A stretch of 64,000 bases of DNA from Nocardioides luteus (GCF_000960475.2 NZ_JZDQ02000005.1:1-64000); one strand, 5' to 3'. Positions 1 through 8,247 are shown, numbered from the stretch's first letter. The notes: generated by a model from the letters alone, not told the origin. Numbers and translations: made by a program.

Positions 1-47
1 GTCCTGAGGACACGGGCCGCCGCGCGTCTGCCGTCAGGAGGTAGGTC

Positions 48-680
48 GTGGATGGGAGGATGAGCGACGTGGCAACGCAGGGACCGGGGCAGCAGAGTCA
101 GAGCAAGCGCGTACGCGGTCCTCGGGCCCCCCAGGGTCCGGGGCGACGGCCGCGTGCCCCGATCCCGGCCCGTCCGGCATCGGTCGGCGGCATCGAGGCG
201 CTGCGCAAGCGGCTGCGCCGGCCCAGGCTGACCGGCCGGGCGATGATGATCATGGTCGTGGCCGCCGTGCTGGTGATCTCCTACGCCTCCTCGCTGCGTG
301 CCTACCTGCAGCAGCGCCACGACATCAACGCGCTCCAGACCGAGATCGCCGAGCGCAAGGAGCACATCAAGCAGCTCGAGGAGCAGACCCGCCGCTGGGA
401 GGACCCCGCCTACGTCCAGCAGCAGGCCCGGGAGCGGTTCGGCTTCGTGATGCCGGGCGAGACGGCGTACGTCGCCCTCGACGAGAACGGCGAGCGCATC
501 CAGACCGAGCCGGAGCTCACCGACCCCGGCAAGGTGGGCAGTGCGGAGCATCCGAAGGCGTGGTGGGACGATGCATGGGGTTCCGTCCTGCTGGCCGGTG
601 ACCCACCGGAGCAGACAGGGAACGGGCCGGAGTCGGAGATCGACCCGCCCGGTCGAGAAGCAGAGCAGAAGAAAGACTGA
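48..680 (+). CDS. ftsB: FtsB/DivIC-like septum formation initiator
   Basis: This is a single-pass divisome protein of the FtsB/DivIC family, which bridges FtsL and FtsQ and acts at the cell septum. The 210-residue product has a basic, Pro/Arg-rich cytoplasmic region (1-63), a membrane segment (about 65-82), a coiled coil (about 88-115), and the family-typical stretch FGFVMPGE (131-138) followed by an acidic tail. GTG 48 is chosen because AGGAGG lies six bases upstream; an in-frame ATG at 60 is an alternative. It heads an operon with the DUF501 and ppx genes, an order found after eno in many actinobacteria. The upstream neighbour lies outside the window. The long cytoplasmic N-terminus is typical of actinobacterial homologues. 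Confidence 0.88.
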   Translation: MDGRMSDVATQGPGQQSQSKRVRGPRAPQGPGRRPRAPIPARPASVGGIEALRKRLRRPRLTGRAMMIMVVAAVLVISYASSLRAYLQQRHDINALQTEIAERKEHIKQLEEQTRRWEDPAYVQQQARERFGFVMPGETAYVALDENGERIQTEPELTDPGKVGSAEHPKAWWDDAWGSVLLAGDPPEQTGNGPESEIDPPGREAEQKKD

Positions 681-684
681 AGAC

Positions 685-1194
685 ATGGCGATCGATCCCA
701 AGGACGTGGCCGCGATCACGGCACAGCTGGGACGCGAGCCACGGGGGATCCACGAGATCGGGCACCGCTGCCCGTGCTCGCTGCCTGATGTGGTGACCAC
801 CGAGCCGCGGCTACCCAACGGCACGCCGTTCCCGACGACCTTCTACCTCACCTGCCCGCGTGCCGCTTCCAAGATCGGCACCCTCGAGGGCACGCACGTG
901 ATGAAGGACATGGAGGCGCGGCTGGCCACCGACGAGGAGCTCGCCGCCGCCTACGCCAAGGCCCACGAGGCCTACCTCGAGGCTCGTTACGAGCTCGGCG
1001 ACCCACCCGAGATCCACGGCATCTCCGCAGGTGGGATGCCGAACCGGGTCAAGTGCCTGCACGTCCTCGCCGGTCAGGCCCTGGCCCAGGGCCCGGGCGT
1101 CAACCCGCTCGGCGACGAGGTGCTCGAGCGCCTCGGCGAGTGGTGGAAGTCCGGCCCGTGCGTCGACCTGGAGCTCGAGGACGAGGAGCAGTGA
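685..1194 (+). CDS. DUF501 family protein
   Basis: This is a 169-residue member of the DUF501 family, whose biochemical role is unknown. It carries two cysteines in a short N-terminal motif (HRCPCSLPDV), a PTTFYLTCPR segment, and a C-terminal motif RVKCLHVLAGQALA; the conserved Cys and His residues suggest metal binding, which is inference. ATG 685 lies four bases after the stop of the FtsB-like gene. Its own TGA overlaps the GTG of the ppx gene, so the three genes look translationally coupled. The trio is a conserved actinobacterial neighbourhood. Confidence 0.88.
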   Translation: MAIDPKDVAAITAQLGREPRGIHEIGHRCPCSLPDVVTTEPRLPNGTPFPTTFYLTCPRAASKIGTLEGTHVMKDMEARLATDEELAAAYAKAHEAYLEARYELGDPPEIHGISAGGMPNRVKCLHVLAGQALAQGPGVNPLGDEVLERLGEWWKSGPCVDLELEDEEQ

Positions 1195-2111
1195 CTCGGG
1201 TTGCTGCGATCGACTGCGGCACCAACACCATCAAGCTGCTGATCGCGACCGTCACCGCCGACGGCCTCACCGAGGACGTACGCGAGGCCCGCATGGTCCG
1301 CCTCGGCCAGGGTGTCGACCGGACCGGCGTGCTCGCGGAGGAGGCGCTCCAGCGCGCCTTCGGGGCCATCGACGAGTACGCGGAGCTGATCCGCGAGCAC
1401 GGCGTCGAGAAGGTGCGCTTCGTGGCCACCTCGGCCACCCGGGACGCCGCCAACGCATCGACCTTCACCGACGGCGTACGGGCTCGTCTCGGGGTCACGC
1501 CCGAGGTCGTCACCGGGGCCGAGGAGGCGGCGCTCTCCTTCGGCGGCGCGGCCCGCAACCTGCGTGGCACCCCGCAGCCGCCGGTGCTGGTGATCGACAT
1601 CGGGGGTGGCTCCACCGAGCTCATCCTCGGCGACGGACCGACGCTGGGTGTCAGCGAGGTGGACAGCATGGACATCGGCTCCGTGCGTCTCCACGAGCGT
1701 CACCTGCGCTCCGACCCGCCCACGCGGGAGGAGATCGAGGCCTGCGTACGTGACATCGACGCCCACCTCGACGCCTGCCCCGTCGACCCGGCGAGGGCCC
1801 GGACCGTGGTCGCCGTCGGCGGCACCATGATCCAGCTGACCATGGGGCTGCTCGAGCTGACCGCGTACGACCGCACCGCCACCGACCACGCCGAGGTGGC
1901 GCCGGACGACGTCCACCGGCTGGTCGACCGACTGCTCGCGATGACCGTCGACGAGCGGCTCGCGCTGCCCTGGATGCACCCCGGGCGGGCCGACGTGATC
2001 GCCGCCGGTGGGGTGATCCTCAGCCGGATCCTGAAGCGCTCGCGTGTCGAGTCCCTGCTCGTCTCCGAGTCCGACATCCTCGACGGAATCGCCTGGTCCG
2101 TTAGAGACTAG
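1191..2111 (+). CDS. ppx: Exopolyphosphatase / guanosine pentaphosphatase family (Ppx/GppA)
   Basis: This is a sugar-kinase-fold phosphatase expected to cleave terminal phosphate from polyphosphate or pppGpp. The 306-residue product starts with the actin-like phosphate loop IDCGTNTIKLL, has the second glycine loop IDIGGGSTEL near residue 130 and a late VAVGGTM motif. It is the short actinobacterial form and lacks the C-terminal HD-like domain of E. coli Ppx. GTG 1191 overlaps the preceding stop (GTGA), implying coupling to the DUF501 gene. Polyphosphatase versus pentaphosphatase activity cannot be separated from sequence alone. Confidence 0.9.
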   Translation: MTRVAAIDCGTNTIKLLIATVTADGLTEDVREARMVRLGQGVDRTGVLAEEALQRAFGAIDEYAELIREHGVEKVRFVATSATRDAANASTFTDGVRARLGVTPEVVTGAEEAALSFGGAARNLRGTPQPPVLVIDIGGGSTELILGDGPTLGVSEVDSMDIGSVRLHERHLRSDPPTREEIEACVRDIDAHLDACPVDPARARTVVAVGGTMIQLTMGLLELTAYDRTATDHAEVAPDDVHRLVDRLLAMTVDERLALPWMHPGRADVIAAGGVILSRILKRSRVESLLVSESDILDGIAWSVRD

Positions 2112-2211
2112 GCATGTCGGGGGACTTGATCTTGTGTTTGGCGCCTAGGTTTGGGTTCACCGGCGTACCCATAAAAACAGAACCAAATGCTGTCTCTCGG
2201 AAGGTCAAGAA

Positions 2212-2952
2212 GTGAAAAAGCTCATCCTGCTTGCCATCGCTGCCGTCGGTGTCGGCGTGCTGGTCAAGAACAAGTCTGAGCAGCTGAAGGCCGGCGCGAA
2301 CAAGGTCACGAGCGACCCGCGCGTCCAGTCGGCCCTCGCGACCGCCTCGGAGAAGGCGGCGCCCATCAAGGAGAAGGCTGCTCCTTACGCCGAGGCCGCC
2401 ATGGCCAAGGCCGGTCCTTACGCCGCCACGGTGAAGGAGAAGGCCGGTCCCTACGCGGAGCAGGCCAAGGAGAAGGTCACGGCTGCGGCCGGGGTCGCCT
2501 CCGAGAAGCTGCACCGCAACGGCTCGGTCCCCGAGTCCGCCCCGGAGGACGTCGCGGCGTCCACCCCTGAGCCCGCCGCCGACAGCTTCGTCGCCGAGCC
2601 GCCGGCCGCCCCGGAGGCCCCGGAGGCGACGAAGGACTCGTCCTCGGCCAGCGAGTACGGCGGCTACCCGCCCGCTCCGCCGGCACCGCCCACGCCGTCC
2701 GCTCCGCAGTCGGGCGTCACCGGTGACCCGCTGACCGACCCGATCGCGCCGGCCGACCCCTACGCGACCGAGGTCCCGGCTCCGCCGGCCGACCCCGACA
2801 AGACGTCCTACGACGACCTGGGCGGCGGCGACACCGCGGTCAAGCCCACCCCGGAGAACGCGTCGGAGAACGCATCGGAGAACGCTCCCGAGTTCGCTCC
2901 GGAGCCGGTCGATTCCCCCGAGGAGGGGAAGGACAAGTGGTTCCGCGGCTGA
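2212..2952 (+). CDS. Ala/Lys-rich repeat protein with Pro-rich tail
   Basis: No assigned function. The 246-residue product begins MKKLILLAIAAVGVGVLVKN, a short hydrophobic segment that may anchor it in the membrane. Residues about 18-100 are Ala/Lys/Glu-rich with a loose repeat (KEKAAPYAEAA, AKAGPYAATV, KEKAGPYAEQA), predicted to form amphipathic helices like apolipoprotein or YtxH-type proteins. The second half is Pro/Ala/Glu-rich and includes a tandem ENASENASENAPE stretch. A homologous helix-forming protein is expected in related actinobacteria, but I cannot name it. It follows ppx after 100 bases and ends just before a strong hairpin. Confidence 0.75.
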   Translation: MKKLILLAIAAVGVGVLVKNKSEQLKAGANKVTSDPRVQSALATASEKAAPIKEKAAPYAEAAMAKAGPYAATVKEKAGPYAEQAKEKVTAAAGVASEKLHRNGSVPESAPEDVAASTPEPAADSFVAEPPAAPEAPEATKDSSSASEYGGYPPAPPAPPTPSAPQSGVTGDPLTDPIAPADPYATEVPAPPADPDKTSYDDLGGGDTAVKPTPENASENASENAPEFAPEPVDSPEEGKDKWFRG

Positions 2953-2978
2953 GCCGGAGCCAGAAGAGGTCCATCTGA

Positions 2979-3015
2979 GTCACCCGCGGTCCGCCATCGG
3001 CGGGCCGCGGGTGAC
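2979..3015 (+). terminator. Strong hairpin between the repeat protein and ACT protein genes
   Basis: Arms GTCACCCGCGG and CCGCGGGTGAC (11 bp) continue into CCGCC/GGCGG around a three-base loop, with one T-G apposition between them. There is no U-tract. It starts 27 bases after the upstream stop and ends nine bases before the GTG at 3025. A terminator is most likely. Because it abuts the next start codon it could also hinder ribosome loading. Confidence 0.6.
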
Positions 3016-3024
3016 AATGGTTCG

Positions 3025-3543
3025 GTGACCATCCACGCCATCACCGTCCTGGGACACGACCGCCCGGGGATCATCGCCGACACCACCGCCCGTCTCGCCG
3101 GACTCGGACTGAACCTCGAGGACTCGACGATGACCCGGCTCCGAGGTCACTTCGCGATGACGCTGCTCTGCGCGGGAGAGGCGACCACCGAGGCGATCCG
3201 CGCCGACCTCGAGCCGATCGCGTCCGACGGCACCCTGACGGTCACGGTCTACGAGCTCCCCGAGGAGCAGGCTCCCGCCGTCGCCGGCCGGCTCTTCGTA
3301 CTCTCCGTGCACGGGGGTGACCGCCCCGGCATCGTCTCCACAGTGACCGCCGAGATCGCCGCCGTCGGCGGCAACATCACCGACCTGACCACCCGTCTCT
3401 CGGGTGAGCTCTACGTCGTCGTCGCCGAGCTCGAGCTGCCGGCGGACGCCGATGTCGCCGTGCTCGAGGCGTCGGTCAAGCGGGTCACCCAGGAGCTCGG
3501 CGTCGACGCCACCCTGCGGCCGATCGAGGCCGACGACCTGTGA
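3025..3543 (+). CDS. Double ACT-domain protein (GcvR-like)
   Basis: This is a 172-residue protein made of two ACT domains. The first opens TIHAITVLGHDRPGIIADT and the second LFVLSVHGGDRPGIVSTV near residue 93; both DRPGI turns are typical of ligand-binding ACT folds. The layout matches the glycine cleavage repressor GcvR and related amino-acid-sensing proteins, but no DNA-binding domain is present and no gcv gene is nearby. GTG 3025 has little Shine-Dalgarno sequence. Its stop overlaps the start of def by four bases, so the two genes are probably co-translated. Confidence 0.85.
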   Translation: MTIHAITVLGHDRPGIIADTTARLAGLGLNLEDSTMTRLRGHFAMTLLCAGEATTEAIRADLEPIASDGTLTVTVYELPEEQAPAVAGRLFVLSVHGGDRPGIVSTVTAEIAAVGGNITDLTTRLSGELYVVVAELELPADADVAVLEASVKRVTQELGVDATLRPIEADDL

Positions 3544-4097
3544 GCATCAATGAACGGGTGCTGTCCTGGACCGAGGCGGAGCTGGGTGTCGAGGGCAAGG
3601 TCCTCGATGTCGTACGCGCCCCCGCCCACGTCCTCTCCGTGCCCGGCAAGGACGTCGACCCCGCCGCCCCCGAGACCGTCCAGCTCGCCGCCGACCTGAT
3701 CGCGACCATGCGGGTCTCGCCCGGCTGTGTCGGCCTGGCCGCCGACCAGGTCGGGGTCTCGGCCCGGGTCTTCTGCGTCGACGTCTCCACCCACGTCAAG
3801 ACGAGGACCCACCACGGCACGTACGTCCTGTGCAACGCCGAGGTCGTCGAGGCCAGCCGGAACGAGAAGGCCCGTGAGGGCTGCATGTCCGTCCCCGACC
3901 TGACCGGTGACGTGAAGCGTGCCTCCCGCTTGAAGGTACGCGGCCAGCTCCCGGTCACCGGCGAGACCGTCGAGATCGTCACCGACGCGTTCGAGGCCCG
4001 CTGCCTGCAGCACGAGATCGACCACACCAACGGTCTGCTCTTCATCGACCGCGTCGCCGGCGCCCACGCGCTGCATCAGCGCCAGACCTACTTGTGA
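3540..4097 (+). CDS. def: Peptide deformylase
   Basis: It removes the formyl group from the initiator methionine of nascent proteins. The 185-residue product has the three family motifs: GLAADQ (near residue 65), EGCMS (113-117, carrying the metal-ligand Cys115) and HEIDH (158-162, two His ligands and the catalytic Glu). EGCMS instead of EGCLS and GLAADQ instead of GLAAPQ are mild variants. GTG 3540 overlaps the upstream ACT gene. The next feature downstream is a tRNA gene on the other strand. Confidence 0.95.
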   Translation: MSINERVLSWTEAELGVEGKVLDVVRAPAHVLSVPGKDVDPAAPETVQLAADLIATMRVSPGCVGLAADQVGVSARVFCVDVSTHVKTRTHHGTYVLCNAEVVEASRNEKAREGCMSVPDLTGDVKRASRLKVRGQLPVTGETVEIVTDAFEARCLQHEIDHTNGLLFIDRVAGAHALHQRQTYL

Positions 4098-4120
4098 CGT
4101 CGGCCTTGATGGGTGGTTGG

Positions 4121-4196
4121 TGCGGGCGGTGGGATTCGAACCCACACATTCGACAGGACTTTTAAGGTCCCCGGCTCGCCGTTGGCCTACGCCCGC
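4121..4196 (-). tRNA. tRNA-Leu(UAA), atypically short
   Basis: Read on the minus strand it folds as a 76-nt cloverleaf. The seven-pair acceptor is GCGGGCG/CGCCCGC with discriminator A, the D arm has a 3-bp stem and GG in the loop, the anticodon loop is CTTAAAA (anticodon UAA), and the T arm is GTGGG-TTCGAAT-CCCAC. CCA is not encoded. A bacterial tRNA-Leu normally carries a long variable arm, but here only nine unpaired-looking bases separate the anticodon and T stems. Its first ten bases are also the last codons and stop of the adjoining HNH gene. It may be a phage-like or specialised tRNA instead of the housekeeping UUA decoder. Confidence 0.8.
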
Positions 4197-4657
4197 TTGC
4201 GATTCTTGCCCCGATACGTGGGTGTCTGAGCGTGACAGTTCGGACAGTGCAGTTCAAGGTTCTCGAGCTGGTTGTTCCTCGGGTTGCCATCTCGATGATC
4301 GAGTTCCAGCGGTATCGGCTCGCCCAACCATTCCATGCCGCCGCACTTGTTGCACTTCGCGGAGAAGATGCCCTCGTTGATCAGCCGCAGCCGCAGCCTG
4401 TGCGAACTGATCGGGTAGGTGTTGGACAGGTAGGCGTCAAGCGTCCGTCGGGCCCCGAGGACGACGTTCTTGCTCCACGCCTGACCGTTGAAGTGGGACG
4501 TATCCAAGCCTGCCTGAGCGATCGCGTTGCGGATCGTGGCGTAGTTGCGGCCTGCGGCCCGAAGGCCCAGGCGACGAAGTACTTCAGCGAGGGTGAACGA
4601 CGCGGACACAGCGTGTTCGAGATCCGCTGCGGTCCATCCTCGGGTGCGACCCGGCAT
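4187..4657 (-). CDS. HNH endonuclease overlapping a tRNA gene
   Basis: This is a small HNH nuclease of 156 residues from ATG 4657; an in-frame GTG at 4675 would add six. The N-terminal half contains a helix-turn-helix-like stretch (TLAEVLRRLGLRAAGRNYATI). The C-terminal half has CNKCGG, then LDHRDGNPRNNQLENL, then HCPNCHAQT, giving the His-Asn-His catalytic set and two CxxC zinc pairs. The TAG stop lies inside the 5' end of the tRNA-Leu gene on the same strand, so one transcript would carry both. Its composition is less GC-rich than its neighbours, suggesting transfer. No restriction or phage gene is adjacent. Confidence 0.85.
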   Translation of the reverse strand: MPGRTRGWTAADLEHAVSASFTLAEVLRRLGLRAAGRNYATIRNAIAQAGLDTSHFNGQAWSKNVVLGARRTLDAYLSNTYPISSHRLRLRLINEGIFSAKCNKCGGMEWLGEPIPLELDHRDGNPRNNQLENLELHCPNCHAQTPTYRGKNRKRA

Positions 4658-4670
4658 ACCAATTAGTATG
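4655..4670. promoter_or_regulatory. Inverted repeat at the HNH gene start
   Basis: CATAC and GTATG flank six AT-rich bases (CAATTA), overlapping the ATG of the HNH gene. It could be an operator or part of a promoter. It is short, so confidence is low. Confidence 0.3.
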
Positions 4671-4769
4671 GGCACGCTAGACCGTCTGCCGTTTGCCCTG
4701 ATTGTTGTGTCGCTTGGAACCTCCAGGGTTGTCCTGCGATGACGGACAAGGACCGTCGGCCGCCCCTTC

Positions 4770-5489
4770 TCAGCTCGCGACCCGTTCGGGCTGTGCCGTC
4801 AGGCGAGGGGTGCTCCTGTTTCGCTGGGCGCCGATCAGGCCGCTGCCGAGGAGCACGTGGCCGACCATGATCGGATAGATCACGCCACGCTCGAACAGGC
4901 CGACGTTCCACATCCATCCGGTGAAGACATCGGCCATGAAGACGGGGAACGTGACCAGGCCGGCGATGCCGAGCACGATGCTCGCGATCGACCGGCCGTG
5001 GCTCAGCCCGATCCGGGTGCCGTTGGCGCCGACGACGATCGCCATCACGTTCCCGGCGAGCATCACGCTCTGGGCGCCGACGGTGTGGAACGCGATGAGT
5101 CCGGTCTCGACGTTCGCGTTCGATCCTTGGAACGTGCCGACGAGTGCGACGCCGACACCGGCGATCGTCGCCAGGATCGCAACGACGATCGGGCGTGCTC
5201 CCCTGCGGACGTCGAAGACCAGGAACGTGCCGACGATGAGCAGCAGGCCGTACGTCACCCAGCCGGCGTCCATGACTGCCCCGAGCGGCGAGTTCCCGAC
5301 CTGCCCGAACGCCGTCTGCGGGGCTCCTGTCAGCCCGAGATGGCTGACCCAGTTGTACAGCGGCGCGTACGGCGGGTCCTGCCAGGCAGCGGCCGTGATG
5401 AGTTCGGCGACCCACGACAGGAGCGGACCGATCAGGAGCAGGACCGCTCCGGCACGGCCTGCCGCGCCGGAGCGGACGATCGACGTCAT
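4770..5489 (-). CDS. DUF998-type integral membrane protein
   Basis: This is a 239-residue hydrophobic protein with about six membrane segments, resembling the DUF998 family. The first segment (AGAVLLLIGPLLSWVAELIT) is followed by an Ala/Pro/Tyr-containing loop and the motif NWVSHLG, a recurrent feature of such proteins. ATG 5489 overlaps the stop of the aldo/keto reductase gene (ATGA), so it is the distal gene of that operon and should be controlled by the divergent TetR regulator. No transport substrate can be inferred. Confidence 0.75.
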   Translation of the reverse strand: MTSIVRSGAAGRAGAVLLLIGPLLSWVAELITAAAWQDPPYAPLYNWVSHLGLTGAPQTAFGQVGNSPLGAVMDAGWVTYGLLLIVGTFLVFDVRRGARPIVVAILATIAGVGVALVGTFQGSNANVETGLIAFHTVGAQSVMLAGNVMAIVVGANGTRIGLSHGRSIASIVLGIAGLVTFPVFMADVFTGWMWNVGLFERGVIYPIMVGHVLLGSGLIGAQRNRSTPRLTAQPERVAS

Positions 5490-6535
5490 GACAGCGCCAT
5501 CCCGGGGACGCGCTGGCGGATCGCCTCGAGCTCGGCCTCGTCGGAGATGCCCTGCCAGTCGTACCGCGGGGTGTAGGGCGCCTCCAGCGCCCGCACCTCG
5601 TCGTCGGTGAGCTCCACGTCGAGCGACGCGACGGCGTCGTCGATCTGCTGGATGGAGCCGGCGCCGACCAGCGGGGCGGTCACGACCGGCTGACGGTGCA
5701 GCCAGGCGAGCGCGATCTGGGCCCGGCTGACCCCGTGGGCGTCGGCGACCCGGCCGACCGCATCGATGATGGCGCGGTTGGAGGCCTCCTGCTCCGGCGA
5801 GTAGAGCATGTCGGCGTATGCGCCGTCGGTCTCCGATCGCGCGGTCGAACGGGCGTCGTCCCAGGCGCGGGCGAGGCGGCCGCGGGCGAGCGGCGACCAG
5901 ATGATCGTGCCGACGCCGTTGTCCAGGGCGAGCGGGATCATCTCCCGCTCCTCTTCGCGAGCGAGCAGGTTGTAATGATCCTGCATCGACACGAAGCGGG
6001 CCCAGCCGTTGACCTTCTGCAGGTGCAGCGCCTTCGCGAACTCCCACGCGTGCATCGAGGACGCACCGAGGTAGCGCACCTTGCCCGCCTTCACGAGGTC
6101 GTTGAGCGCTTCGAGGGTCTCCTCCCACGGCGTCGAGTGGTCGTTGCGGTGGATCTGGTAGAGGTCGATGTAGTCCGTTCCCAGCCTCCGGAGCGAGTGG
6201 TCGACCTCGGTCATGATCGCCTTGCGTGACAGCCCCCGGCCGTTGGGACCCAGGCGCATCGGGTGCCGTAGCTTCGTGGCGATCACCACCGCATCGCGGT
6301 CCGCGAAGTCCTTCAACGCGCGGCCGAGGATCTCCTCGCTGGAGCCGTTGGAATACAGGTTCGCGGTGTCGAAGAAGTTGATCCCCGCCTCCAGCGCGTG
6401 CTTGATGAGCGGGCGGGCCTCGTCCTCGCCCTTCGACCAGACCGGGTGGCCGCGATCCGGCTCGCCATAGGTCATCGCGCCGATCGCGATCGGGGACACG
6501 TCGAGGCCGGTCGTGCCGAGCTTGATGTACTGCAT
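5486..6535 (-). CDS. Aldo/keto reductase
   Basis: This is an NADPH-dependent aldo/keto reductase of 349 residues, cytoplasmic, closest in style to the YajO/PdxI-like group. The catalytic tetrad is visible as Asp56, Tyr61 (FFDTANLYSNG), Lys88 (IATKLRHP) and His129 (LYQIHRND). The substrate is unknown. ATG 6535 faces the TetR gene across 77 bases that contain two perfect dyads, so repression by that regulator and induction by an aldehyde or xenobiotic are plausible. The DUF998 membrane gene follows with a four-base overlap. Confidence 0.92.
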   Translation of the reverse strand: MQYIKLGTTGLDVSPIAIGAMTYGEPDRGHPVWSKGEDEARPLIKHALEAGINFFDTANLYSNGSSEEILGRALKDFADRDAVVIATKLRHPMRLGPNGRGLSRKAIMTEVDHSLRRLGTDYIDLYQIHRNDHSTPWEETLEALNDLVKAGKVRYLGASSMHAWEFAKALHLQKVNGWARFVSMQDHYNLLAREEEREMIPLALDNGVGTIIWSPLARGRLARAWDDARSTARSETDGAYADMLYSPEQEASNRAIIDAVGRVADAHGVSRAQIALAWLHRQPVVTAPLVGAGSIQQIDDAVASLDVELTDDEVRALEAPYTPRYDWQGISDEAELEAIRQRVPGMALS

Positions 6536-6554
6536 GATGCTCCTCTAAAGTATG

Positions 6555-6592
6555 TGGAGAGTTCTCCATATATGTTAGTGGAGAGTTCTCCA
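6555..6592. promoter_or_regulatory. Double operator for the divergent TetR regulator
   Basis: Two identical 14-bp dyads TGGAGAGTTCTCCA lie at 6555-6568 and 6579-6592, with centres 24 bp apart. The flanking bases extend the symmetry (ATG/CAT outside the first, G/C outside the second). They fill the intergenic gap between the aldo/keto reductase and tetR starts, as expected for an autorepressing TetR-family protein binding as two dimers. Confidence 0.85.
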
Positions 6593-6612
6593 CATAGCAA
6601 GAGGAGACGTCC

Positions 6613-7155
6613 ATGGTCCGTTCCGACGCCCGGGAGAACCGGGCACGCATCCTCGCGGCGGCCCGCGAGGCGTTCACCGAGGACGGCGCCACGTCGATGA
6701 ACCAGGTCGCACAGCGTGCCGGCGTCGGCGCCGGCACGCTCTACCGCAACTTCCCGACGCGAGAGGCGCTGGTCCTCGCGGTCTACCAGGACGAGGTCGC
6801 GCGGATCATCGAGACCGCACCCAGGCTCTTGGGTGAGATGGAACCGCTGGAGGCGCTGCGTCACTGGACGAACGATCTCGTCGAGGCGATGCGACGGAAG
6901 CACGGCCTCGGCGACGCCCTCAGCCCGAGCGCGCACCAGGCGATCACCGAGCAGACCTATGGACCCGTGGTCGCCGCGATCCGCGAGCTGTTCGACGCGG
7001 GCAAGAAGGACGGCAGCATCCGTCAAGACGCCGAGCCGGCCGACTTCCTCCAGCTCACCGGCGCGCTCTGGCGAGCTGCGCCGGGCCCGGAAGATCGCTC
7101 GCCGCACATGCTCGCTCTCATCCTCGACGGTCTCCGCGCGCAGCGACCGCGCTAG
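6613..7155 (+). CDS. TetR family transcriptional regulator
   Basis: This is a 180-residue one-component repressor. The N-terminal helix-turn-helix is clear: ARILAAAREAFTEDGATSM, then QRAGVGAGTLYRNFPTREAL. The rest is an all-helical ligand and dimerisation domain with no recognisable ligand signature. ATG 6613 has GAGGAG about six bases upstream. It is divergent from the aldo/keto reductase/DUF998 pair and should bind the two TGGAGA-GT-TCTCCA dyads between them, repressing both directions. Confidence 0.92.
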   Translation: MVRSDARENRARILAAAREAFTEDGATSMNQVAQRAGVGAGTLYRNFPTREALVLAVYQDEVARIIETAPRLLGEMEPLEALRHWTNDLVEAMRRKHGLGDALSPSAHQAITEQTYGPVVAAIRELFDAGKKDGSIRQDAEPADFLQLTGALWRAAPGPEDRSPHMLALILDGLRAQRPR

Positions 7156-7280
7156 TCGCGTGCATCACGGAACCTCAGGGTTCTCCCGGACGTTGAGCGA
7201 GGTACAGGGCCGGTACGCTGGCCACAGGAGCCGCCACCGTGGCGGAACCTTTCACGTCGCTTTCGAGGAGTGACCCCCAG

Positions 7281-8129
7281 ATGCAGAGCAACAACCCGGT
7301 GTTCCGTAGGGCAGAGGGCTTCGGGCAGCCGTCGCACAACGCCTACGGCAACGCGACCTACGGCGGCAACGGCGCTGCGTACGCCGGCTACGGGCAGGAC
7401 CCGAGCCAGTGGTCGACCGGCGGCCCGCAGGCGCCCATCACGAGCGCCCCCATGACGATCGACTCGGTGGTGCAGAAGGGCGCGATCACGCTCGGCGTCG
7501 TCTTCCTCGCCGCCATCGCGACGTGGATCATGACCCCCGACATCGACTCCACCGCCAACCTCGCGCCGCTCTACCTGGCCGCGACCGTCGGCTCCGGTGC
7601 TGCCTTCATCCTGTCGCTGGTCAACTCGTTCAAGCGCGTGGTCAGCCCGGCGCTGGTGCTGGCCTTCGCGGTCGCCGAGGGCGTTGCCCTGGGTGCGCTG
7701 AGCAAGACCTTCGACGCCGTCTTCGGTGGGGGCATCGTCGTCCAGGCCGTGATCGGCACGTTCGCCGCGTTCGCGGGCACCCTGGCTGCGTACAAGTTCT
7801 TCAACATCAAGGTCGGCAACAAGTTCCGCACCTTCGTGATCGCCGCGATGTTCGGCATGGTGGGCCTGAGCCTGATGGAGCTCGTGCTCGGGTTCTTCGG
7901 CGCCAGCTTCGGCCTCTTCGGCTTCGGCACCCTCGGCCTGATCACCGCCATCATCGGCCTCGCGCTCGGTGTGTTCATGCTGATCCTCGACTTCGACCAG
8001 ATCGAGCAGGGCGTACGTGCCCAGCTCCCTGAGCGTGAGTCGTGGCGCGCCGTCTTCGGCCTGACCGTCAGCCTGGTCTGGATCTACACCAACCTGCTCC
8101 GCCTCCTGGCGATCTTCCAGCAGGATTGA
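7281..8129 (+). CDS. Bax inhibitor-1/YccA family membrane protein
   Basis: This is a 282-residue integral membrane protein. A soluble N-terminal region of about 70 residues rich in Gly, Tyr and Asn precedes seven hydrophobic segments. The order of segments and the late motif LDFDQIEQGVR fit the bacterial Bax inhibitor-1-like group, thought to act as pH- or calcium-dependent channels. ATG 7281 follows GAGGAG by ten bases. The gene is monocistronic, ending before a strong terminator. Confidence 0.88.
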   Translation: MQSNNPVFRRAEGFGQPSHNAYGNATYGGNGAAYAGYGQDPSQWSTGGPQAPITSAPMTIDSVVQKGAITLGVVFLAAIATWIMTPDIDSTANLAPLYLAATVGSGAAFILSLVNSFKRVVSPALVLAFAVAEGVALGALSKTFDAVFGGGIVVQAVIGTFAAFAGTLAAYKFFNIKVGNKFRTFVIAAMFGMVGLSLMELVLGFFGASFGLFGFGTLGLITAIIGLALGVFMLILDFDQIEQGVRAQLPERESWRAVFGLTVSLVWIYTNLLRLLAIFQQD

Positions 8130-8214
8130 TTGACGGCGATCAGGTCGAGCGAGCGCAGCGGGTGAGCCTGCGAACCCGCGAAGCGGGTCGAGACCTGGGT
8201 CGCTGACAATCAAC

Positions 8215-8247
8215 AACCGCCCCGTGCCTACAAGGCGCGGGGCGGTT
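8215..8247 (+). terminator. Rho-independent-type terminator
   Basis: AACCGCCCCG at 8215-8224 pairs with CGGGGCGGTT at 8238-8247, and the strand continues into CTCATTTCG. It lies 86 bases after the Bax inhibitor-like gene and just before the first palindromic repeat array. Confidence 0.75.

Noticed and set aside
1..47. 3' end of enolase
   Set aside because: Gene order suggests eno upstream, but these 47 bases do not show a recognisable coding tail.
4770..6737. A single 655-codon minus-strand gene
   Set aside because: The frame includes the real DUF998 protein at its 3' end, but the 5' part is a shadow of the aldo/keto reductase in another frame.
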